Positions 8,461 through 16,806 of a DNA stretch of 64,000 bases are shown here, one piece after another. Made by a program: the position numbers and the translations under genes. Each line of letters begins with the position of its first letter. The stretch's first letter is position 1. The notes under the pieces are model-generated. The model saw only the letters and a list, made by a program, of their open reading frames with translations, searched no databases and was not told the origin of the DNA. The DNA is from Paenibacillus massiliensis 2301065 = DSM 16942 (GTDB lineage Bacteria; Bacillota; Bacilli; Paenibacillales; Paenibacillaceae), in assembly GCF_000377505.1 (NCBI RefSeq), contig NZ_KB898191.1, positions 62,001 to 126,000 of the forward strand. Reading direction: 5' to 3'.

Positions 8461-9690
8461 TCAATAAGGCATATGCTTTTTGTTGTGGAGTGAATTAGAT
8501 CTCTTTAATATTTGATTGACCATCTCGACACTGAACAGCATTGATACCAATAGAATAAGTACAACAACCGGGAACAAGTCTGTGCTGACTTGCGCAGCAA
8601 GAAGCCCGAACAATGGCGGTACAAGCGTAGTCCCACTATAGGCAACGGCCATCTGGTATCCCATTAATTTGGCTGAATGCTCTCTTCCGAACCGGGCAGG
8701 TGTCTCATGCAATAATCCGGGATAGATAGGAGCGAGGCCTAGCCCGATCAGGATAAATCCCACGATTGATAGTGACGCTGGTAGCGGCAGCAAGAGTACA
8801 AGCCCTCCTATGACCGTGATCAGCTGGCCGTAACGAATCAGATGACGATTTTGGACTTTTAATGTAATAAAGCCGGTAATCAATCTGCCAAAGGTGATGC
8901 CGCCATAATACAATGAGATCCATCCCGCAGCCATTTCTGCTGTCACCTGTCTTGACTGAACCAAGTAGCTGGCTCCCCACAATCCTACTGTCGTCTCTAC
9001 TCCGCAATACAGAAGAAATGCGAATAACGAAGGCTTGACCCCCCTCAATCGAAGCACCTTTACTGGAAGAATGACCTCTGCTTCTGCTTGCAGGCTAGTG
9101 TCTTGTTCACTGCGTGCTGGTTGCTCCTGTTCTCGGGCGGCCGCTACACGCTTCCAGAGAGGTAACGTCAGCAGAAGTACAACCACAAGGATAAATTGAA
9201 TAATGGCTACTGCAGCATACCCTCCTCTCCAGGAATGCTCCCCGGCAAGGAAAGTGGCCATGATGATTGGCCCCATAGTTGCACCTACGCCCCAGAAGCA
9301 GTGCAGCCAGTTCATGTGGTGAGCCTTGTAATTATCAGCTACATAGTGGTTCAACGCTGCATCGACGGCACCGGCCCCCAGACCGAGTGGTACAGCCAGT
9401 ACGATCAACCAGAGCATGGACGGAGCCATAGAAAAGCCTAGCAGAGACACGGCGGTAAGTAAGCAGCTACCCATGGTAATCTTGCCTGTCCCCAGCAGCT
9501 GAATCATTCTGCCACTGGCCAGACTGGAAATGATCGTGCCTACCGCAATAATCATGGATATTAGACCCGCAGAGCCCAGCGTTGAACCAATCTCAGGCCA
9601 CATGACGGGCCAAGCCGAACCCAGCAGTGAATCCGGAAGTCCGAGGCTAATAAAAGCAAGATAGATCACTATCAAAAACCAGGTTGCCAT
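8461..9690 (-). CDS. MFS transporter (12-helix, sugar or metabolite type)
   Basis: A 409-residue inner-membrane transporter with twelve predicted helices. The first helix carries GLPDSLLGSAWPVM, typical of a branch related to fucose-type and uncharacterised sugar permeases. GLGAGAVDAALNHYVADNY and the helix-5 stretch HCFWGVGATMGPIIM also fit that branch. AAGGAGAG precedes the ATG. It lies downstream of, and co-directional with, a ROK regulator, which suggests sugar-linked control. A hairpin between them could terminate the regulator transcript. The substrate is unknown. Confidence 0.82.
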   Translation of the reverse strand: MATWFLIVIYLAFISLGLPDSLLGSAWPVMWPEIGSTLGSAGLISMIIAVGTIISSLASGRMIQLLGTGKITMGSCLLTAVSLLGFSMAPSMLWLIVLAVPLGLGAGAVDAALNHYVADNYKAHHMNWLHCFWGVGATMGPIIMATFLAGEHSWRGGYAAVAIIQFILVVVLLLTLPLWKRVAAAREQEQPARSEQDTSLQAEAEVILPVKVLRLRGVKPSLFAFLLYCGVETTVGLWGASYLVQSRQVTAEMAAGWISLYYGGITFGRLITGFITLKVQNRHLIRYGQLITVIGGLVLLLPLPASLSIVGFILIGLGLAPIYPGLLHETPARFGREHSAKLMGYQMAVAYSGTTLVPPLFGLLAAQVSTDLFPVVVLILLVSMLFSVEMVNQILKRSNSLHNKKHMPY

Positions 9691-9768
9691 AGAAATATTC
9701 TCTCCTTATTGTGAAATGATGTTGCTAATCTACTTAATAAACCATCTTTATAAAATACACATAATAAT

Positions 9769-9813
9769 ATGGGGCAGGATGTTATCTTTGTCAAGACATC
9801 ATCTCTACCCCAT
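9769..9813 (-). terminator. Possible terminator after the ROK gene
   Basis: ATGGGG (9769-9774) pairs with CCCCAT (9808-9813), and GATGT with ACATC inside. On the minus strand it is followed by an AT-rich tract but not a clean T run. Confidence 0.4.
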
Positions 9814-9860
9814 GCCTAGTAAAAAAGTAGCCAGGAAGAAACTCCAGGTCATTGCTTCGA

Positions 9861-10871
9861 TTATGGGATGAGCGTCCCGTTCAATTGTAATTCCTTCAGG
9901 GTCATTTTGCGCAGACCTGCCTCGTAGTCCTGTTGAAAAGTCTCCTGTAATATGATCTCGGAACAGGACGCCATGGGGTGTGAATCCCGATAAGTATTCC
10001 AGGCCTTATTCAGATGCTGCTCCTCCACTCGATCTTGATAAATAATGATCTGATCTGGAGCAAGCACCGCATTGACCGTATGAAGAATCGTACAGACAGC
10101 CTCGACAAAAGTATGACTGGCCATCTTGTTCATCCAGTCAGGACTGTTAGGAAGAAACTTGATTTCACCCGACATGCCTTGTTTGCCTCTCATGACTTGC
10201 CCATTCCATAGGATACCCATCCCTGGCGGATATCTGTTGGGAAAATAGATACCTACTACGCATTGCTCCTGTCCCTCTTTTTGTTCTTGCTTCAGGCAAT
10301 GCCCGCTAACGGCAGCATTGACATCATTTTCAACCATAACTCGTAATCCATATTCGAGTTCAATCTCTTTAATCAGGTGGGAGCCCATTAGCTCTTGATG
10401 GCTACTGACTGTAATTTCACCGTTAACTACCTGTCCGGGAATACCGATGCCCATGATCTTGATCGCTGGGTATGTAGAAATGAAATGAGTAATAATTCCG
10501 TATAGCTGCTGCTTATCAAAACTCGGCATTACATAATCCTGCTTGGATAGGAGGGTATTCTCCAGATTAATCACCATTGCCGAGACCAGCTCCTGCCCCT
10601 GCGTTTCCTTCAAATACAAGACAAGCGCAAGGCTGTGATCATAGTTGTAGCGGTAGGTCTGTGCCGGTCGGCCACCATTGGATGGAACCACCATATCTTC
10701 AAATACTTCTCCTCGTTCGTGTAGTTCCCTGATCAGCGAGTTAATCGTAACCACACTCAGCTTGGTCATGGAAGCTAGCTGAGGCTTGGTCGCCGTCTCC
10801 ACCCGCTGCATCACTTCACGCACATGGTTCAAGTTAATCTCCTTCACTAGCCTGGTGTTCGCTTTTCTCAT
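9861..10871 (-). CDS. ROK family transcriptional regulator
   Basis: An N-terminal winged helix-turn-helix (about residues 15-60, KPQLASMTKLSVVTINSLIREL) is joined to a ROK sugar-kinase-like domain (GIGIPGQVVNGEI, then VENDVNAAVSG). The zinc-binding cysteines typical of ROK kinases are absent, so it is a sugar-sensing regulator and probably not a kinase. It starts with ATG after a GGGGGG ribosome binding site. It is upstream of and co-directional with an MFS transporter, which it may control. The effector sugar is unknown. Confidence 0.87.
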   Translation of the reverse strand: MRKANTRLVKEINLNHVREVMQRVETATKPQLASMTKLSVVTINSLIRELHERGEVFEDMVVPSNGGRPAQTYRYNYDHSLALVLYLKETQGQELVSAMVINLENTLLSKQDYVMPSFDKQQLYGIITHFISTYPAIKIMGIGIPGQVVNGEITVSSHQELMGSHLIKEIELEYGLRVMVENDVNAAVSGHCLKQEQKEGQEQCVVGIYFPNRYPPGMGILWNGQVMRGKQGMSGEIKFLPNSPDWMNKMASHTFVEAVCTILHTVNAVLAPDQIIIYQDRVEEQHLNKAWNTYRDSHPMASCSEIILQETFQQDYEAGLRKMTLKELQLNGTLIP

Positions 10872-11265
10872 AAGCCCCCCTGATGGTTACCGATGTAAGG
10901 ATGTCTGGTATGGATCATAAGCCAGATCGTAACAGAAGTAAATCATAGTAACACAGGTATTCAGGTTCTGGCTATTATTTCTTTCATATGCAATCACTTT
11001 TAGCTGCAAGCCTCAGCTCTTACTAAGATGTTCATAACCACCAGTGTTATTTCCTTGACATTAGCAATAGTATACTTTTTCTCACTATGTGTGATTAAAG
11101 TGCGTACTTACCAACATGAAATATAAATAATATACTAATTTGGCTCTCATAAGTCTCGGGTTGAAGCTGCTCTTGACTATGAGCCAAGGTAGAAATATTT
11201 TTCATCGCAGGAATGAGCGGTCAGAGAGCATCAACATTGATCGTGTAAAATAGGAGGAATGAGAC
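10872..11265. other. Intergenic region between divergent ROK and zwf genes
   Basis: No gene is seen. It contains the upstream region of the ROK gene and, near its right end, the zwf promoter listed separately. Confidence 0.6.
11173..11201 (+). promoter_or_regulatory. Sigma-A-type promoter for zwf-gnd
   Basis: TTGACT at 11173-11178 and TATTTT at 11196-11201 are separated by 17 bases, giving a leader of about 60 bases before the zwf ATG. Confidence 0.5.
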
Positions 11266-12717
11266 ATGGACTCTATGACCTTTGTCCTGTTTGGTGCTAC
11301 AGGTGATTTAGCAAGTAGAAAAATCTACCCTGCACTATTTAATTTATATTTGGATCAGAAATTACCTGATACGATGTCACTGATTGGGGTTGGTTTAGAA
11401 TCATTATCTCAGGTTGAATTTCAAGCACGTATAGAAGAAGCTTTGCTCACTTTTTCCAGGCATTCTGAAAAAGATTTGTCTCTGAAAAAAAGATTCAGTA
11501 ATCAGTTTCAATACGCTCAACTCGATGTCAATGAATCAGAAGGATACAAAAAATTACTACGTATGTTACAGAAAAAGGAACAGGAATTGGGTATTAAAAA
11601 AAATCGAATGTTCTATTTGTCGGTTGCCCCTAAATTCTTTAATGTCATTGCTTATAACATTATGGAAAGTGGCTTAGGAGAAACAACGGGATGGAAACGA
11701 TTGATTATCGAGAAGCCCTTCGGACATGATTTAGAATCTGCTAAAGAATTAAATTCCGAGCTTAATAAGGCTTTTAATGAAGAAGAGATTTTTATTATTG
11801 ATCATTATTTGGGAAAACCTATGGTTCAAAACCTGGAATCACTGGGATTTGCTAACCCCATGTTGCAGTCACTCTGGAACAATCAATTTGTTGCTAACGT
11901 TCAAATTACAGCGAGCGAAACCGTTGGAGTAGAACAGAGAGCTGCTTATTACGATAAAGTGGGCGCTATTCGTGATATGGTTCAAAATCACTTACTGCAG
12001 TTAGTAGTAATGACAGCAATTCATCTCCCAAAGCAAATCAGGGCTAAAGAAATCAGGCCAGTCAAAAAGAAAGTGATGCAATCGTTACGGCCTTTGCATA
12101 AAGACTCCGTAGGAATTCACGTTGTTCGTGGTCAATACGGTCCGGGCGAGATAAACGGTACACCTGTTCCTGGATACTTAGAGGAACCTAACATTGATAT
12201 ATCATCTAAAAATGACACTTTCGTGGCTGCTCGTCTGTGGATCGATGATTCCATTTGGGATGGAGTCCCCTTCTATATTCGGACAGGCAAAAGAATGTCA
12301 GAAAAGTCAACAAAAATTGTCATTGAATTCAAAAATACAGTCAATAGCTTGTCTAATGAAAAGCAGGACGTAACCCCCAATCTATTTATGATTAGTGTAA
12401 GCCCCACCGAAGGAGTGTCGATGCAAATAAATAGCAAAAACTCTATAACTGGGAAATTAGAACCCATTAAAGTTAACTTTACCGACACCAATAATAATAT
12501 TCCTGAATCATATGAGCTTCTGCTACTGGATGCTCTTCGTGGAGACTCCACCTTCTTCGCTCATTGGGATGAGGTTGAATTATCTTGGAGATGGACCCAG
12601 CCCATATTAGAGACATTCCAGCATAACGACCTCCCCCTTCACGAATATTCAGCAGGTACAATGGGGCCTGAAGCTGCCCATCAGTTGTTGGAATCAGATG
12701 GATTTAAATGGTGGTAA
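11266..12717 (+). CDS. zwf: Glucose-6-phosphate 1-dehydrogenase
   Basis: Converts glucose 6-phosphate to 6-phosphogluconolactone with NAD(P)+, opening the oxidative pentose phosphate pathway. The nucleotide-binding motif GATGDLA starts at residue 10, the IDHYLGK signature carries H180 and K184, and RDMVQNHLLQ carries the catalytic base H242. The protein is 483 residues, normal length. One oddity: the signature reads LGKP where most family members have LGKE. TAGGAGGAATGAG precedes the ATG. It lies 34 bases upstream of a short-form gnd gene, so the two oxidative steps are probably co-transcribed. Confidence 0.95.
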   Translation: MDSMTFVLFGATGDLASRKIYPALFNLYLDQKLPDTMSLIGVGLESLSQVEFQARIEEALLTFSRHSEKDLSLKKRFSNQFQYAQLDVNESEGYKKLLRMLQKKEQELGIKKNRMFYLSVAPKFFNVIAYNIMESGLGETTGWKRLIIEKPFGHDLESAKELNSELNKAFNEEEIFIIDHYLGKPMVQNLESLGFANPMLQSLWNNQFVANVQITASETVGVEQRAAYYDKVGAIRDMVQNHLLQLVVMTAIHLPKQIRAKEIRPVKKKVMQSLRPLHKDSVGIHVVRGQYGPGEINGTPVPGYLEEPNIDISSKNDTFVAARLWIDDSIWDGVPFYIRTGKRMSEKSTKIVIEFKNTVNSLSNEKQDVTPNLFMISVSPTEGVSMQINSKNSITGKLEPIKVNFTDTNNNIPESYELLLLDALRGDSTFFAHWDEVELSWRWTQPILETFQHNDLPLHEYSAGTMGPEAAHQLLESDGFKWW

Positions 12718-12751
12718 ACAAAATTTATGTACTATAAGAGGAGGAATCATT

Positions 12752-13660
12752 TTGAAAGTAGGACTTATAGGATTGGGAAAAATGGGATTTAACCTGGCAC
12801 AAAACTTAATTGACAATCAACATCATGTAGTAGCATTTGATGTAAATCCTACAGCCGTTGAAGAAGTAAACAAACATGGAATCCAAGGGGCCACCGATTT
12901 GCAGCATCTCGTTCAGTCTTTGGAACAACCACGTGTAATTTGGATCATGGTTCCTCACAACGTCGTGGATTCGGTAATTCATGAACTCAAGCCTTATTTA
13001 AGTAACGGTGACATTATAATTGAAGCAGGAAATTCACATTACAGAGAATCCATTCGTCGATATCATGAGCTAAAAAAAGCAGGGGTCCACTTTATGGATG
13101 CTGGTACTTCTGGAGGAATGGAAGGCGCACGAAACGGTGCTTGTTACATGATTGGTGGAGATCATGAGGCTTGGAATATTGTTGAACCTATTTTTAGAGA
13201 TACCGCTGTTGAGAATGGCTTTTTATATGCTGGACAAGCAGGTAGCGGTCATTTTTTGAAAATGGTTCATAACGGTATTGAGTACGCAATGATGGCAGCG
13301 ATCGGAGAAGGTTTCGAATTGTTGAAGAAGAGCGAGTTCGATTTTGATTTCGAAAAAGTGGCCAGAGTGTGGAATAACGGCTCGGTTATTCGTTCATGGC
13401 TCATGGAGTTAACGGAGCAAGCATTTTCTAAAGATGCAAAGCTAGATGAAATCAAAGGTATCATGCATTCTTCCGGGGAAGGAAAGTGGACAGTGGAGAC
13501 TGCACTAGATCTGCAAACGGCCACCCCTGTTATTGCCATGTCATTATTGATGCGTTACCGTTCATTAGATGAAGACACCTTTACTGGAAAAGTAGTCGCT
13601 GCACTTCGGAATGAGTTTGGCGGCCATGCGGTGGAAAAAAGAACTGAACTTCATGGATGA
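12752..13660 (+). CDS. gnd: 6-phosphogluconate dehydrogenase, short (YqeC-type) form
   Basis: Oxidatively decarboxylates 6-phosphogluconate to ribulose 5-phosphate. The Rossmann motif GLGKMG begins at about residue 6, and KMVHNGIEYAMM holds the catalytic Lys and Asn. At 302 residues it matches the short form, often NAD-dependent, and not the 470-residue GndA type. The start is a TTG at 12752 after AGAGGAGGAATCAT; an upstream in-frame start would overlap zwf without a ribosome binding site. Its stop codon abuts an IS30 scar, and the last few residues (KRTELHG) may have been altered by that insertion. Confidence 0.92.
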   Translation: MKVGLIGLGKMGFNLAQNLIDNQHHVVAFDVNPTAVEEVNKHGIQGATDLQHLVQSLEQPRVIWIMVPHNVVDSVIHELKPYLSNGDIIIEAGNSHYRESIRRYHELKKAGVHFMDAGTSGGMEGARNGACYMIGGDHEAWNIVEPIFRDTAVENGFLYAGQAGSGHFLKMVHNGIEYAMMAAIGEGFELLKKSEFDFDFEKVARVWNNGSVIRSWLMELTEQAFSKDAKLDEIKGIMHSSGEGKWTVETALDLQTATPVIAMSLLMRYRSLDEDTFTGKVVAALRNEFGGHAVEKRTELHG

Positions 13661-13662
13661 AT

Positions 13663-13766
13663 AAGTGCGACACCTACTGGAAATGAAATGCATGTCGGGC
13701 CGCTAGGAGAACCGCTCACGTATCCTTTCCAGAGGAACCGTCGCACTTGGCTAATAATCTGTCATA
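13663..13766. mobile_element. IS30-family scar: both ends with the middle deleted
   Basis: AAGTGCGACACCTACTGG (from 13663) matches the left end inside the IS30 copy at 46.9 kb. The bases up to GTCGCACTT (13740-13748) match the last codons of its transposase and the inner right inverted repeat. The outer right repeat continues in decayed form to about 13766. The outer left repeat is missing, replaced by the end of gnd. Confidence 0.75.
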
Positions 13767-13903
13767 CCGTCTCGTACATTTAATCCCCCCTTACTCTCTA
13801 CTTCTCGAAGTTGGACAGAAAAAACAAGAGATTGTAGAATAATCCTATCAAGTTAAGAGTTGGAACTCTCACGTACCATAACGGCAAGAGCTCATTCTAT
13901 GTG

Positions 13904-13947
13904 AAGCACCTCCATTGTTTGATAACGTTCAACAATAGAAGGTGCTT
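13904..13947 (+). terminator. Hairpin terminator downstream of gnd
   Basis: Arms AAGCACCT (13904-13911) and AGGTGCTT (13940-13947), with inner ATTGTT/AACAAT pairing, are followed by TCTTTAATCTTTT. It separates gnd and its scar from the dedA group. Confidence 0.7.
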
Positions 13948-13978
13948 TCTTTAATCTTTTACCATTCTATGCTGGCCT

Positions 13979-14022
13979 CTTTAGATTTTCTTTAGAATTT
14001 CTTTAGAATTTCTTTAGAATTA
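13979..14022 (+). promoter_or_regulatory. Four 11-bp direct repeats: OmpR-type regulator binding array
   Basis: CTTTAGATTTT, CTTTAGAATTT, CTTTAGAATTT and CTTTAGAATTA follow each other without gaps, one per helical turn. Spacing of about 11 bp between direct half-sites is the known pattern for OmpR/PhoB-family regulators. A TATTAT hexamer at 14051-14056 could be the -10 of a promoter for dedA, with the array just upstream of its -35 position. The nearby response regulator gene is the obvious candidate binder. Confidence 0.6.
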
Positions 14023-14084
14023 CCCTTCTTATTTCCTTAGTTTTTATCATTATTATAGCTCTATCAACACGAGGAGCTGAAATA

Positions 14085-14600
14085 ATGATCAGTAATACGC
14101 TGATGGAGCTAATCCATCAATATAGCTATCTTTTCTTTTTTCTCGCCTTCTTCCTAGGCCCGTTTGGCGTTCCCATTCCTAATGAAGTGACTATTCTTAG
14201 TGGCGCGATCCTCAGCCATACAGGCGCTATTAATCATTGGTTAACTTACTTCTGCATTCTGGCAGGATTGCTAACAGCGATTACGATCTCATATTGTGCT
14301 GGAAGATTGTTCGGACAGAGGCTAAAAAGAAGGCTACATGACAATAATCACTATCAAAAAGCGGAGTTACTTCTTCAAAAAAAAGGCGATTGGGCCATGT
14401 GTATCGGCATGTTTATTCCTATTGTACGTTATTTCATGCCGCTATTAGTTGGACTGGGTGGCACACAATATAAAAAGTTCATTTTCCTTTCGTATTCGAG
14501 TGCTATTTTCTGGACTACTACTTATTTCATGTTAGGGACTTTTTTTGGTACCACCATCTTGGATATGTTTGCTTCAATTTTTGAACACTTCAGTTCATAG
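14085..14600 (+). CDS. DedA family membrane protein
   Basis: A 171-residue multi-helix membrane protein of the DedA/SNARE-associated family. Hallmarks are a GPFGVPIPNEVTILSGA re-entrant segment near residue 25 and the late FIPIVRYFMPLLVGL motif. Several DedA proteins are reported to move phospholipid or undecaprenyl phosphate across the membrane and to support resistance to cationic peptides. The ATG follows GAGGAG. It is the first of a group with two phospholipid-N-methyltransferase-like genes and a response regulator, so a membrane-lipid role is a reasonable inference. Confidence 0.85.
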   Translation: MISNTLMELIHQYSYLFFFLAFFLGPFGVPIPNEVTILSGAILSHTGAINHWLTYFCILAGLLTAITISYCAGRLFGQRLKRRLHDNNHYQKAELLLQKKGDWAMCIGMFIPIVRYFMPLLVGLGGTQYKKFIFLSYSSAIFWTTTYFMLGTFFGTTILDMFASIFEHFSS

Positions 14601-14650
14601 ACAAAAGCGTGTTGATCCTAACATACCTGACTATAATGGAGGAATAACCG

Positions 14651-15217
14651 ATGAAATCCAATGAGTATCTTTTATTTTTGCGAAGCTTTGTTCATAGCCC
14701 CAAGCATGTAGGAAGCATTATTCCAAGCTCTCGCTTTCTGGCTAAAGCCATGGTTAGACAAGCAGCTTGGCAGGAAGTCAAGGCAATCGCCGAGCTTGGT
14801 TCCGGAACCGGTGCAATCACCCAATATATTATTGACTGTACAAATGATGACACTAAAGTTTTCCTGTTTGAAATGAATACAACCATGAGAAATAATCTGC
14901 AAAAGAATTATCCAGACCTGAGTATCCATCCGAACGCAGCGGCCTTGGTAGAAACAATAAAACAGCAGAATATGGAGCAGTTGGATTGTATTTTCAGCTG
15001 TCTTCCGTTCTTCAACTTTGAAAGTGATTTAAGAGAAACTCTGGTTGAACAAATTCACCAGGCTCTCAAGCCAGGAGGTATATTCGTCGCTTTTCAATAT
15101 TCACTCCAAATGAAGAAGCAGCTCGCCGAGAAGTTTGTCATTGAGAAAATCGAATGGGTACCTCTCAATATTCCTCCTGCCTTCGTGTATGTATGTCGTA
15201 AGAAAGAAGACAATTAG
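14651..15217 (+). CDS. SAM-dependent methyltransferase, phospholipid N-methyltransferase-like (copy 1)
   Basis: A 188-residue class I methyltransferase with the SAM motif AELGSGTGAITQYI at about residue 47 and acidic motif II VFLFEMN. The opening EYLLFLRSFVHSPKHVGSIIPSS is the pattern seen in PmtA-like phosphatidylethanolamine N-methyltransferases and relatives. It follows dedA by 50 bases, with GGAGG before the ATG. A clear paralogue lies at 16104, after the response regulator. Methyl transfer to a lipid head group is inferred from the family, not shown. Confidence 0.8.
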   Translation: MKSNEYLLFLRSFVHSPKHVGSIIPSSRFLAKAMVRQAAWQEVKAIAELGSGTGAITQYIIDCTNDDTKVFLFEMNTTMRNNLQKNYPDLSIHPNAAALVETIKQQNMEQLDCIFSCLPFFNFESDLRETLVEQIHQALKPGGIFVAFQYSLQMKKQLAEKFVIEKIEWVPLNIPPAFVYVCRKKEDN

Positions 15218-15264
15218 AATAACCTTTTGATTCTCGAAGCATTCAGAAAGGAAGTTCAAAGCAT

Positions 15265-15945
15265 ATGAATACAATCCTGGTCGTAGACGATGATCCAGAC
15301 ATTCGAGACGTTATCCATATTTATCTTCGCAACGAAGGTTATGGTGTAATCGAGGCTGCTGATGGCGATGAAGCTCTGAATGTAATTAAAGCAAGGCCCA
15401 TCCAGCTGGTTATCCTTGATGTTATGATGCCTGAGATGGATGGAATCACAGCCTGCCTTAAAATACGGGAAATATCCAATATGCCGATTATCATGCTGTC
15501 AGCCAAGGAAGAGGATATTGATAAGATTACAGGGCTGACAACAGGAGCAGACGATTACATGGTCAAGCCGTTCAATCCCCTTGAATTGCTCGCTCGCGTA
15601 AAAGCACAATTACGACGGCAAACCTTGATCGGACAAGAGGAGTCCAAAGACCTTATCCTCATCAGAGATCTGGTCATTGATAAGAGCAAACATTCCGTAA
15701 AAATAAAAGGAAATGAACTTGCAATTACGCCGATGGAGTTTGCTATCCTGCTTTTGCTTGCCAGTCATCCTGGACAGGTATTCAGCTCCGAACACATCTA
15801 CGAAACTATATGGAAGGAATCCTATGGGTTCTCCAACAATACGGTAATGGTCCATATTCGTAATCTGCGCGAAAAATTGGAGGAATCCCCGAGACATCCT
15901 CAATATATCAAAACAGTATGGGGGGTCGGGTATAAAATGGAATGA
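15265..15945 (+). CDS. OmpR/PhoB-type response regulator
   Basis: A 226-residue two-domain regulator. The receiver domain has the acidic pair DDD near residue 8, the phosphorylation Asp in VILDVMMPEMDG (about residue 52) and the conserved Lys in VKPFNP. The C-terminal winged helix (about residues 130-226) has the usual ITPMEFAILLLL and HIRNLREKLE segments. AAGGAAG precedes the ATG. The stop overlaps, as ATGA, the start codon of a histidine kinase that is now only a fragment. The four 11-bp repeats before dedA are its likely target. Confidence 0.93.
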   Translation: MNTILVVDDDPDIRDVIHIYLRNEGYGVIEAADGDEALNVIKARPIQLVILDVMMPEMDGITACLKIREISNMPIIMLSAKEEDIDKITGLTTGADDYMVKPFNPLELLARVKAQLRRQTLIGQEESKDLILIRDLVIDKSKHSVKIKGNELAITPMEFAILLLLASHPGQVFSSEHIYETIWKESYGFSNNTVMVHIRNLREKLEESPRHPQYIKTVWGVGYKME

Positions 15946-16072
15946 ACCAAGCAAAAATCTCCACAAAAGAAAATTCAGGTCAACATATTAATTCGTATGG
16001 TGCTCAGTCTAATGATTACGGGAATTTCGCATGATTTTACGTACTCCGCTGACAATAAAGCGATTCATTTAA
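15942..16072 (+). pseudogene. Histidine kinase remnant: start, first helix and H-box only
   Basis: The ATG at 15942 overlaps the regulator stop, a classic coupled kinase start. After nine codons a frame change leads into KIQVNILIRMVLSLMITGI, a first membrane helix. That runs directly into SHDF and, after one extra base at 16039, RTPLT: the H-box of a histidine kinase. The sensor, linker and whole ATPase domain are missing, and a stop follows at 16070. About 130 bases remain of a gene normally well over 1 kb. Confidence 0.7.
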
Positions 16073-16103
16073 AATGGAGTCATATACAACGGGGGATTAT
16101 GAA

Positions 16104-16679
16104 TTGAATATTTACGAATACCTGCTGTTCCTGAAAGGCTTTCTTAGCAATCCAACACGCGTAGGAGGAATTCTCCCAAGTTCTCGGTATCTGGCAACGA
16201 GAGTCGTTCAGTCTGTTCCGTGGGATGAGGTCAGGACTGTGGCAGAACTTGGCGCAGGTACGGGTGCTATCACGCGCTTCATCAGGGAACAAGTATCACC
16301 TTCCACAAAAGTATTGTTATTCGAGCGTGACAGAAACATGCGGGACTATCTGAAATCCCAGTTTCCTGGCTTTAGCTTCCACTCCAATGCTAGCTATTTG
16401 GTCAAAAAAATGAATGAAGAACAGATCGATCAACTAGACTGCATCATATGCGGATTGCCCTTGTTTATTTATTCGAATGATATGCAGGGCAAATTACTTC
16501 AGCAAATGATTGCAGCACTTAAGCCAGGAGGAACAATCATCTCCTATCAGTACACCCCCTACATGAAAAAACGGTGGGCAAAGCACCTGGAGATCGAGAA
16601 GATTGAGTTCGTGCCATATCATTTCCCTCCAGCTTTTGTGTATGTATGTCGCAAATCGCTGAACAAGGGTTCTAACTAG
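16104..16679 (+). CDS. SAM-dependent methyltransferase, phospholipid N-methyltransferase-like (copy 2)
   Basis: Paralogue of the protein at 14651: both share EYLLFL near the start, AELG.GTGAIT, LKPGG and the ending PPAFVYVCRK. I place the start at the TTG (16104), eight bases after GGGGG, which aligns with the first paralogue; an ATG ten codons earlier (16074) lacks a ribosome binding site. It sits where the rest of the deleted kinase gene would be expected and ends at a hairpin. The duplication suggests related substrates or successive methylation steps; this is inference. Confidence 0.78.
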   Translation: MNIYEYLLFLKGFLSNPTRVGGILPSSRYLATRVVQSVPWDEVRTVAELGAGTGAITRFIREQVSPSTKVLLFERDRNMRDYLKSQFPGFSFHSNASYLVKKMNEEQIDQLDCIICGLPLFIYSNDMQGKLLQQMIAALKPGGTIISYQYTPYMKKRWAKHLEIEKIEFVPYHFPPAFVYVCRKSLNKGSN

Positions 16680-16735
16680 AAAATGCTTTTGGTCATCCTT
16701 CGGATTACATAACCGGATTACGGACGTACATAAAT

Positions 16736-16772
16736 AGAAGAAAGACGTGAGTTCTTCACCCACGTCCTTCTT
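16736..16772. terminator. Bidirectional hairpin between convergent genes
   Basis: AAGAAAGACGTG pairs with CACGTCCTTCTT (one mismatch) between the methyltransferase and the convergent chemoreceptor gene. Neither side has a perfect T run; the minus side is T-rich. Confidence 0.5.
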
Positions 16773-16806
16773 GTGTTCAACCCTATAGAGTAATGCCTAC
16801 TCCGAA

